A DNA stretch of 64,000 nucleotides. It comes from Pedobacter nyackensis. Its GTDB lineage: Bacteria; Bacteroidota; Bacteroidia; Sphingobacteriales; Sphingobacteriaceae. How positions within the stretch are numbered: the stretch's first letter is position 1; each line of letters opens with the position of its first letter. A program made the position numbers and the translations under genes. A model generated the notes under the pieces. That model worked only from the letters and a program-made list of their open reading frames with translations. It searched no databases and had not been told where the DNA came from. This document shows positions 57,989-64,000 of the stretch, in pieces. The DNA lies in NCBI RefSeq assembly GCF_900176505.1, contig NZ_FWYB01000006.1:186001-250000 (forward strand). Reading direction: 5' to 3'.

Positions 57989-59245
57989 TTAGCTAAACAG
58001 GAAGTAAGCTATAATTAAAGTGACGATGATATTGAATCCCTGGGCAATTAAAAAAGCATAAAATGGCTTTTTGCTGTTACGCCCAAATAAATCCTTAAAG
58101 TTGGTTTCTAAACCAATACTGGTAAATGCCAATGCAAACCACAGGCCTTGCATATTCTTGAGCATCCCCTTTACTTCTTTATTCACTTCCGGAGTAATAA
58201 AGAAAGAAAATAACAATGAGGCTCCCACAAAACCAAGCACGAATTTAGGGAAACGCTCCCAAATCACTTTTAAGGTAGGCTTAGCCTCTTTTTCCTTTCC
58301 TGCCGGATGCTGAGTATAGGTCCAGTAAACAGAGATGGCAAATGCAGCAATTCCTAACAGTACATTCTGTGAAAACTTAACAATCGTACTGATTTCCAAT
58401 GCTTTTTGTCCTACCAGTGAACCAGAAGCTACAACTGCCCCGGTAGTATCTATACTTCCGCCCAGCCAAGCGCCTGTTACTTCTTGAGAAAGGCCAAAGT
58501 ATTTGGCAATATATGGCATAAATATCATCATTGGGATGGCCGTAATTAAGACCATCGAGATTACATAGGACAGTTTCTTTGAATCTCCTTTAATAGCTCC
58601 TGAGGTAGCAATTGCGGCGGAAACACCACAAATAGATACCGCACTGGAGATCATCATTGTTAGCTCGCTATCTATTTTCAATTTTTTACATAGCCAATAT
58701 GCAAAATACCATACGGAAAGTACAACGACTAACGATTGCAGTAAACCGCGTGAGCCGGCATTTAAAATTTCCGAGAAAATCACCGTGGTTCCAAGTAACA
58801 CCAATCCAATTTTTACAAATAATTCGGTTGAAAGGGAAGATTTGAACCATTCAGGTAGTTTAAGGAAATTACCGATAATCAGACCTATGGTTAAACTAAA
58901 GATCACGGCTTCGAGGTTCAATGCTTTAACCTGACTATTACCTGCCAATATCAAAGCGATTATGGTTAATACATAAACTACAGGGAAGGTTAATAAAGCA
59001 CTCTTTATAGATTTACCGGTTAACCATGCACCAAGGCCCGCTACGACAATTACAAATAGGAATTGGGAGCCAACAATTGCAAAATTTGATGATGAGCATA
59101 CGGCAGTAAAAAGATCTGTCGCATTTTTCCAGCCGAAGGCTGGAACGGGCAAAATCAGCCCAGAGATGGATAAAATAATAGTGAGAGTGCCTAAAATGAC
59201 AACTACCCAATCTTCATGAATACTTAGTTTTTTGTTTTGTGACAT
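57989..59245 (-). CDS. YeiH-family putative sulfate exporter
   Basis: This 418-residue membrane protein has about ten or eleven hydrophobic helices. The family segments are LGTTVIFSEILNAGSRGLLQ, then SICGVSAAIATSGAIKGDSK and GAWLGGSIDTTGAVVASGSL, which are hallmarks of the YeiH/PSE transporter family (COG2855). The natural substrate is not firmly established. It stands alone on the minus strand with a terminator shared at its 3' end. Confidence 0.9.
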   Translation of the reverse strand: MSQNKKLSIHEDWVVVILGTLTIILSISGLILPVPAFGWKNATDLFTAVCSSSNFAIVGSQFLFVIVVAGLGAWLTGKSIKSALLTFPVVYVLTIIALILAGNSQVKALNLEAVIFSLTIGLIIGNFLKLPEWFKSSLSTELFVKIGLVLLGTTVIFSEILNAGSRGLLQSLVVVLSVWYFAYWLCKKLKIDSELTMMISSAVSICGVSAAIATSGAIKGDSKKLSYVISMVLITAIPMMIFMPYIAKYFGLSQEVTGAWLGGSIDTTGAVVASGSLVGQKALEISTIVKFSQNVLLGIAAFAISVYWTYTQHPAGKEKEAKPTLKVIWERFPKFVLGFVGASLLFSFFITPEVNKEVKGMLKNMQGLWFALAFTSIGLETNFKDLFGRNSKKPFYAFLIAQGFNIIVTLIIAYFLFS

Positions 59246-59354
59246 TATAATATATGATTTGTGTGTTAGACATAAATTGGCCCTGGCAGATCTTTAGTCT
59301 ACCTCGCGATACAAAATAAAGGCATTGCTTATGGCCTGATTTTAAACCTTGAGC

Positions 59355-60005
59355 TTAATACAGTTCTTTCATTAACTTCTCAAAAGCTTCTTTTAACTCG
59401 GCCAACTCCTGCTCTACCGTAGCTAATCTGGTTTCTAATTCAGTTGCAGGCCTGCTATAGGTATCTTCCGGCTGATCGAACTGTGCCAAATCCGGAACTC
59501 CCGCCAATAAATGTACATAACGTACCTCCTTTTGCCCCGCACGTTTTGGTAATTGCATCACATAAGGCATTTCAGGATCGGAAAGTCTTTCCAATACGGA
59601 TTGAACTTCATCGAGAGATTCAAATTCATACATCCTTCCTGAATTGGTATTCAATTCACCGGGAGTTTGAGGACCTCTTAATATCAACAAACAAATTACA
59701 GCAACTTCTTGTGGTGTTACCGGAAATACAATAGCAAAATTGTGTTTATATTTTACGCTACGGCTTGAACCGCCAGTAGCCGTTGAGATCAGGCTTTTTC
59801 TTTTTAAGGTATCCAGCGCTAATATTACCGTTTGCTCATCGTACTGAACAACAGGCTTTCGTGAAGTTTTTTGGTTACAAGCAAGCGTAATCGCATTGAT
59901 TGTCATTGGGTAATACTCTGGCGTTGTTTTGGACTTTTCCATGAGTACGCCTAAAACGCGAAGCTGAGTAGCATCAAGAATTGGTAAAGTTTGAGGTGAT
60001 TCCAT
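59355..60005 (-). CDS. YceH/DUF480-family protein
   Basis: This 216-residue protein matches the YceH family, with LDATQLRVLGVLMEKSKTTP near the start, ITLACNQKTSRKPVVQYDEQ, a second winged-helix repeat (EVAVICLLILRGPQTPGELN), RSGR-like NSGRMYEFESLDEVQSVL and a C-terminal coiled coil (ATVEQELAELKEAFEKLMKE). The family consists of two winged-helix domains; the role is unknown. It lies between the YeiH-type and aldo/keto reductase genes. Confidence 0.9.
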   Translation of the reverse strand: MESPQTLPILDATQLRVLGVLMEKSKTTPEYYPMTINAITLACNQKTSRKPVVQYDEQTVILALDTLKRKSLISTATGGSSRSVKYKHNFAIVFPVTPQEVAVICLLILRGPQTPGELNTNSGRMYEFESLDEVQSVLERLSDPEMPYVMQLPKRAGQKEVRYVHLLAGVPDLAQFDQPEDTYSRPATELETRLATVEQELAELKEAFEKLMKELY

Positions 60006-60050
60006 CTCTAAATATAGAAATAAATCATTTCCCGTTAAATGAAATTGATT

Positions 60051-61046
60051 TTAAACAGCGGAAAGAATCTGTTCAATCTGCTCAAGCTCAGTTTTGCTGA
60101 AAGTTATATTGTTCAAACATTGCAAGGAATCGGCCAATTGCTCCGGCCTGCTTGCTCCTACCAAAACAGAGGTAATACGATTATCCCGCAATATCCATGA
60201 CAAAGCCATTTGGGCTAACTTTTGTCCCCTGGATGCTGCAATAGCGTTCAATTGATTCAATTGCACCAGTCGTTCTGCTGTAATCTGGTCCTGCTGCAGG
60301 GCTCCGTGATTTTTTGCTGCTCTTGAATCAGCAGGAATTCCCTTCAAATATTTATCGGTTAGCAAGCCTTGTGCGAGGGGAGAAAATGGGATACACCCCA
60401 CCCCTTCGTTTCCAAGCAGATCAAGCAAACCATCTTCTATCCATCTTTCATACATAGAATACTTAGGCTGGTGAATCACACAGGGTGTACCAAGCTCTTT
60501 TAACAGCTGAATTGCTTTAGCCGCTTCTGCAGGTTTATAGTTAGAAATACCCACATATAAAGCTTTACCCTGACGAACAATGAGGTCGAGCGCCGACATG
60601 GTTTCCTCCAATGGGGTTTCCGGATCAGGCCGATGATGATAAAAGATGTCGACGTAATCCAGATCAAGTCGCTTTAAACTCTGATCCAAACTGGATACCA
60701 GGTATTTTTTTGATCCCCAATCTCCGTAAGGTCCGTCCCACATAGTATAACCGGCCTTGGTAGAAATAATCATTTCATCTCTATATCCCGAAAAATCTCT
60801 TTTTAACAGGCGCCCGAAATTCTCTTCAGCTGACCCCGGAGGAGGTCCGTAATTGTTTGCAAGATCGAAATGAGTAATGCCATGATCAAAAGCCAGTTTC
60901 AAAATGTTGCTGCAATTCTCCAATTGATCAACATGTCCGAAATTATGCCATAAGCCTAATGAAATTGCAGATAGTTTTAGTCCGCTACCCCCACAACGAC
61001 GGTATTGCATCTGGGTGTATCGGCTGGGATTTGGTGTATATGACAT
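60051..61046 (-). CDS. Aldo/keto reductase (L-glyceraldehyde-3-phosphate reductase-like)
   Basis: This 331-residue NADPH-dependent reductase has the AKR catalytic set: DLANNYGPPPGSAEENFGRL (Asp, Tyr), ISTKAGYTMWDGPYGDWGSK (Lys), YVDIFYHHRPDPETPLEETM (His) and the C-terminal cofactor loop SVLVGASRPEQLADSL. The YTMWDGPYGDWGSKKYLV part is typical of the YghZ/GpR group that reduces L-glyceraldehyde 3-phosphate and methylglyoxal. It is probably co-transcribed with YceH, 45 bp downstream. Confidence 0.92.
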   Translation of the reverse strand: MSYTPNPSRYTQMQYRRCGGSGLKLSAISLGLWHNFGHVDQLENCSNILKLAFDHGITHFDLANNYGPPPGSAEENFGRLLKRDFSGYRDEMIISTKAGYTMWDGPYGDWGSKKYLVSSLDQSLKRLDLDYVDIFYHHRPDPETPLEETMSALDLIVRQGKALYVGISNYKPAEAAKAIQLLKELGTPCVIHQPKYSMYERWIEDGLLDLLGNEGVGCIPFSPLAQGLLTDKYLKGIPADSRAAKNHGALQQDQITAERLVQLNQLNAIAASRGQKLAQMALSWILRDNRITSVLVGASRPEQLADSLQCLNNITFSKTELEQIEQILSAV

Positions 61047-61104
61047 AAGGGGTAAAATATTCAGTAGCGGAAAAAACCACTACTGATATTCAATCAACTA
61101 ATAC

Positions 61105-61281
61105 TTATTTAGCGTTCTTTTTCTCTGTAACTTCAGCACGAATTTCTTGAGCCAGAACTTTTAAATCTTGCATAGCTTTACGTACTCTTGTACCTGCAGC
61201 ATTGTTACCTGCGCTGTAAAATTTCTCAGCATCAGCTTCAACAGAAGCTAACAATTCTTTAACTTTTGAAAATTTTTCCAT
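61105..61281 (-). CDS. Histone H1-like (Hc1 type) small DNA-binding protein
   Basis: This 58-residue, lysine-rich helical protein begins MEKFSKVKELLASVEADAEK, then has GTRVRKAMQDLKVLAQEIRA and ends TEKKNAK. It matches the histone H1-like/Hc1 family widespread in Bacteroidota, which is thought to bind or compact DNA. It stands alone 59 bp upstream of the aldo/keto reductase gene, on the same strand. Confidence 0.85.
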   Translation of the reverse strand: MEKFSKVKELLASVEADAEKFYSAGNNAAGTRVRKAMQDLKVLAQEIRAEVTEKKNAK

Positions 61282-61506
61282 GTTTTTTTTGTTTTTACTT
61301 TTTAATTATACGGAAGTTACTTGCGTTAATTCCATGTTCTGATTAATAATTAAGTCAAATATATATTTTTTTGCAAATAAACGTACAGAACTTAACTTCT
61401 ATTGCATTATTCTACTTAAACTTTATTCAAAACCACTAGTCCCCCTACTGCGAGGACGCTCAGAATCAACACAAGAAAATATTCCATAAATACCAGAAAT
61501 TTTTCT

Positions 61507-61514
61507 TATATTTG
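61507..61514 (+). promoter_or_regulatory. -7 box of the Xre/RES toxin-antitoxin operon
   Basis: TATATTTG matches the Bacteroidota -7 box TAnnTTTG perfectly and lies 22 bp before the antitoxin ATG. No matching -33 TTG is obvious at the usual distance. Confidence 0.6.
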
Positions 61515-61536
61515 AGTAATCTTAAATACAAGGCAT

Positions 61537-61995
61537 ATGGCAGCTGCACCAAAATCTTATAAAAAAAAAGCCAAAGTAACTATGGTTGCCGAGCTGATTG
61601 CTCCGTACCAATCTTTGTATGGCAATTCAATAAGCCTGCTTACAAGTTCTAAAAAGGGCTTATCTGCAAAGGCAGCACTGGATTTCATTGCGCTATCGGG
61701 TTTTAGCAAAGAAGAATTCCAGGATACTTTTAAAACCAATGTTAAAACGATACAAAACTACGCGTCTAACTCTTCAAAGCTGGATGCGCCTTTAAGCGAA
61801 AAGCTTTTAAAATCATTTTCTTTATTTGACAAGGGTATAGACGTATTCGGCTCGGCCGATGCGTTTCACCAATGGCTAAATATGCCTTCATATGGTCTTG
61901 GCGATCAAATTCCCTTTGATTTAATGGATACGATAACCGGTATTTCTCTTATCGAAGAAGAACTAATCAGGATAGAATACGGTGATTTAGCCTAA
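61537..61995 (+). CDS. Xre/MbcA/ParS-family antitoxin (DUF2384)
   Basis: This 152-residue antitoxin has an N-terminal Xre-like HTH region (GLSAKAALDFIALSGFSKEE and FQDTFKTNVKTIQNYASNSS) and the C-terminal DUF2384 toxin-binding domain with SADAFHQWLNMPSYGLGDQI and the closing acidic DLMDTITGISLIEEELIRIE. It neutralises the RES toxin encoded 2 bp downstream and should repress the operon promoter. A K-rich start (APKSYKKKAKVTM) precedes the domain. Confidence 0.92.
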   Translation: MAAAPKSYKKKAKVTMVAELIAPYQSLYGNSISLLTSSKKGLSAKAALDFIALSGFSKEEFQDTFKTNVKTIQNYASNSSKLDAPLSEKLLKSFSLFDKGIDVFGSADAFHQWLNMPSYGLGDQIPFDLMDTITGISLIEEELIRIEYGDLA

Positions 61996-61997
61996 TT

Positions 61998-62450
61998 ATG
62001 CAGGTATTTCGGATTGCACTTGCTAAATATGCAACGGGATTAAATGCTTCCGGCAGAGCTGCCCGCTGGAATCCTAATGATATAGAAGTTATATATACTG
62101 CTGGATCACGATCACTCGCTTGTCTCGAAAACGTAGTCCACAGAAATCAGGCTGGGTTAAACCACTTATTTAAAGTGATGACTATAGTCATACCTGACGA
62201 TATTTGCATCCTAACCATTGAACAAAAGAATCTACCGGTAAACTGGAGTGAATTTAATCAAATGCCAATTACCCAAAAATTAGGGGAAGATTGGATTAAG
62301 GAAAAGAAATCGGCTATACTAAAAGTACCCTCATCCATTATTAATGCGGAGTTTAACTACCTCGTCAATCCACTACATCATGACTTCAAGTCTATTAAGC
62401 TATTAAAATCAGAGACTTTCGTTTTTGACAAGAGAATAAAAATGTCATAA
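61998..62450 (+). CDS. RES-domain toxin
   Basis: This 150-residue toxin of the RES family degrades NAD+ in characterised members. Signature residues are R in ASGRAARWNPND, E in GSRSLACLENVVHR and S in LKVPSSIINAEFNYLVNPLH, with the closing segment typical of the family. The gene follows the antitoxin by 2 bp, the normal order for Xre/RES pairs. Intact motifs suggest an active system. Confidence 0.93.
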   Translation: MQVFRIALAKYATGLNASGRAARWNPNDIEVIYTAGSRSLACLENVVHRNQAGLNHLFKVMTIVIPDDICILTIEQKNLPVNWSEFNQMPITQKLGEDWIKEKKSAILKVPSSIINAEFNYLVNPLHHDFKSIKLLKSETFVFDKRIKMS

Positions 62451-62498
62451 TATTCATTTTGCTTTGATTTTAAAAAAAAGCTGACGACATTAGCAACA

Positions 62499-62645
62499 AT
62501 GGAACAAACAGGGATTCATAAAGCTATTATGTTGACTTATAACAAAAGTCAACAGCAAGCCTATGCCCTATTCAAAAAGTTCTTTAGAGAGAACTATCCA
62601 TTAGGGTTTACCTTTCAAACCACGAGTAAGGACTTTATTATTTAA
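62499..62645 (+). CDS. Small uncharacterised ORF
   Basis: This 48-residue ORF begins MEQTGIHKAIMLTYNKSQQQ and ends GFTFQTTSKDFII. It lies 48 bp behind the RES toxin and its stop overlaps the base of a good terminator hairpin, which favours a real small gene. No family is recognised. An aromatic-rich middle (YALFKKFFRENYPLGF) suggests a folded helical protein. Confidence 0.45.
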   Translation: MEQTGIHKAIMLTYNKSQQQAYALFKKFFRENYPLGFTFQTTSKDFII

Positions 62646-62685
62646 GCCCCGAATCATTCCTTTTACCTTCTTCGATTCAGGGGCT
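62645..62685 (+). terminator. Hairpin terminator after the RES/small-ORF unit
   Basis: AGCCCCGAATC pairs with GATTC-A-GGGGCT (one bulged A) around an 18-nt loop, immediately at the stop of the small ORF. The T-run after it is short (ATTTTCTG). Confidence 0.6.
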
Positions 62686-62812
62686 CAGAAATTTTCTGAT
62701 AAACTTTATGCGTCATTATTTTTTACGGAGCCTTACAGCGACCTGCACATTCGGTTGTTGTTCGCTTAGCATTTGAGCCTACATTAATAATCTTATTTAA
62801 TACTATTCAATC

Positions 62813-63190
62813 ATGGAAACAAAATCATTATCACTATCTAAAAGCGATTTCAAACTTTTAAAAGAGCACCTGGAAAAATCAAACATGAGTGCTTACAATA
62901 AAGAAAAACTACAGGCAGAATTAAAAGCTGCTACAATATATTCGGAAGATGAACTCCCAGCAGATGTTGTTTGTTTAAAATCTGAGGCAAGAATCGCCAA
63001 TGTAAAAACAGGAAAAGAATTCACTTTCAAGCTTGTAATGCCTGAAGAAGCAAATATTAAACTTCAGAAAGTATCTGTATTTGCGCCAATTGGTATTGCA
63101 TTGTTTGGTTATAGAACCGGCGATAGCATCAACTGGGAAATGCCCGATGGAATACAGGAATTCAAAATATTAGAAGTGAACAGACTGTAA
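62813..63190 (+). CDS. Rnk/GreA-C-terminal-domain protein
   Basis: This 125-residue protein has a short helical N-terminus (SLSKSDFKLLKEHLEKSN) and a GreA/GreB C-terminal FKBP-like domain with VCLKSEARIANVKTGKEFTF, LQKVSVFAPIGIALFGYRTG and INWEMPDGIQEFKILEVNRL. The PIGIALFGYRTGD pattern is that of nucleoside-diphosphate-kinase regulator (Rnk)-type and GreA-like proteins that bind RNA polymerase. It lacks the long antiparallel coiled coil of GreA, so it should not stimulate cleavage. It stands alone. Confidence 0.85.
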   Translation: METKSLSLSKSDFKLLKEHLEKSNMSAYNKEKLQAELKAATIYSEDELPADVVCLKSEARIANVKTGKEFTFKLVMPEEANIKLQKVSVFAPIGIALFGYRTGDSINWEMPDGIQEFKILEVNRL

Positions 63191-63206
63191 CCCAAAAACA
63201 TGTGCA

Positions 63207-63240
63207 AAGGAGATATTGGAGCTTGAACTCCTATCTCCTT
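63207..63240. terminator. Hairpin between convergent genes
   Basis: AAGGAGATA pairs with TATCTCCTT (9 bp), with a second inner stem GGAG/CTCC. It overlaps the last codons of the minus-strand transporter gene. No clean T-run follows in either direction, so termination is probable but not certain. Confidence 0.5.
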
Positions 63241-64000
63241 CCTGCCATTTGAATCATACGTTGTGCAAGATCTTTGCCCAGGTAGCCATCAATTATACCA
63301 TGCACGAGATATAAAATAGGTGTCATTAAAATAGCGACAACGAATTTATAAGTGTAATTAACAAGACCAATAGCAGCTACCATTTGCCAGCTCCAGTGAT
63401 ACTGTGGGTTCAAATAAAATGCAATGAAGATAACCACGAAGCTATCAATGAATTGCGATATTACTGTCGACCCAGTGGCCCGTAACCAGAGCGCCTTATC
63501 TCCTGTAAACCTTTTAATTCGGTGAAATATCAAAACATCGGCCATTTGTCCCACTAAAAAGGCAACTACCGACCCTACGATGATCCACATTCCCTGTCCA
63601 AATATCCCTGCAAATGCAATGTTCATGTTTAAAGCCTCCCCGTTAATATTCTGATTTACCCAAAAATCTGAGGGAGTCAGATGCATAGCAGCACCCACGA
63701 CAATAAATGCATAAGAAATTAAAATTGCTGTCAATACAGATAAAAAACGGACTTGCTTTACACCGAAATATTCATTAATAATATCGGTCATAATAAATAT
63801 AAAAGGCCAAGTTAAAACGCCTGCCGACATATTGAAAGATAAATTAGGTACACCAAGTAAACTAATGTCAAACTGTTTGATACCCAGTGATCCTTCAACA
63901 GTAAAAATCTTCACTCCGATGAATTCTGACAGGATAGCATTAGCAACAAAAAAAGCACCCAGAACGAGCAATAATCTACTCTCTTTAGTTTTAAAACTCA
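63231..64000 (-). CDS. Queuosine precursor transporter (YhhQ/VUT family), start at window edge
   Basis: This integral membrane protein of the VUT family imports queuine or its precursors for tRNA modification. It has about seven hydrophobic helices with the landmarks GVLTWPFIFIMTDIINEYFG (the PxxFxxTDIxNE-type motif), VAFLVGQMADVLIFHRIKRF and RATGSTVISQFIDSFVVIFI. The reading frame stays open to the edge with SFKTKESRLLLVLG before the first in-window possible start (a TTG at 63971), and the codon cut by the edge ends in TG on that strand. The true ATG is therefore most likely centred on 64000/64001. Only the first base or so is missing. Confidence 0.9.
   Translation of the reverse strand, partial: SFKTKESRLLLVLGAFFVANAILSEFIGVKIFTVEGSLGIKQFDISLLGVPNLSFNMSAGVLTWPFIFIMTDIINEYFGVKQVRFLSVLTAILISYAFIVVGAAMHLTPSDFWVNQNINGEALNMNIAFAGIFGQGMWIIVGSVVAFLVGQMADVLIFHRIKRFTGDKALWLRATGSTVISQFIDSFVVIFIAFYLNPQYHWSWQMVAAIGLVNYTYKFVVAILMTPILYLVHGIIDGYLGKDLAQRMIQMAGRR

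Overview
The window looks like chromosomal DNA of a Bacteroidota member, most likely a Sphingobacteriaceae relative (Pedobacter/Mucilaginibacter type). The reasons are its low GC, promoters of the TAnnTTTG type, A-rich leaders instead of strong Shine-Dalgarno sites, an UpxY/NusG-like antiterminator in a capsule locus, and typical families (DUF3943, baeRF3, YciE-like DUF892, Xre/RES). The assignment is by inspection only.

Region 1 (1-12.0 kb) is a stress or dormancy-type block. It holds Mla-type lipid transport genes (cut by the left edge), an alpha/beta hydrolase, a phosphoribosyltransferase, a baeRF-type protein, a ferritin-like DUF892 protein, two universal stress proteins, Hsp20, three paralogous helical proteins of no known family, an L,D-transpeptidase, a lipoprotein and a DUF3943 membrane protein. 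A 14-bp palindrome, ATGAC-N4-GTCAT, recurs in front of every transcription unit. In six promoters its centre lies exactly 36.5 bp from the end of a match to the -7 box, which puts it at about -41.5. A second, usually weaker copy lies 22 bp further upstream, at about -63.5. The seventh promoter fits to within one base. The TGA-N6-TCA core and the -41.5 position are those of Crp/Fnr-family activators, so this is a candidate Crp/Fnr-type regulon. The regulator itself is not in the window.

Region 2 (12.2-14.2 kb) has a VOC protein, a 50-residue Lmo0937-type membrane protein, and a gene that resembles only the N-terminal extension of an RluA-family pseudouridine synthase.

Region 3 (14.22-23.78 kb) is a genomic island in the 3' end of tRNA-Lys(UUU). 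It is bounded by a 17-bp direct repeat and carries a tyrosine integrase, two excisionase-like HTH proteins, a Xre regulator with a 22-bp palindromic operator, structured noncoding DNA, and a two-gene putative defence operon: an HNH endonuclease followed by a 1281-residue protein with a TIR-like N-terminus and a STAND-type P-loop.

Region 4 (24.2-57.3 kb) is a 33-kb exopolysaccharide locus. It contains Wza/Wzc-type export and kinase genes, an UpxY-like antiterminator, a Wzx flippase, a Wzy-like polymerase, a PglC/WcaJ-type initiating transferase, a FlaA1/CapD dehydratase, a UDP-sugar epimerase, several aminotransferases, about seven glycosyltransferases, AsnB, an ATP-grasp protein, a secreted pectate lyase and four FemAB-like acyltransferase paralogues. 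Two of these paralogues are a clear tandem duplication of 1082 bp.

Region 5 (57.4-64 kb) returns to ordinary chromosome: an HTH protein, YeiH-type transporter, YceH, aldo/keto reductase, a small histone H1-like protein, a Xre/RES toxin-antitoxin pair, an unknown 48-residue ORF, a Rnk/GreA-C-like protein and a queuosine-precursor transporter whose start codon falls at the right edge.
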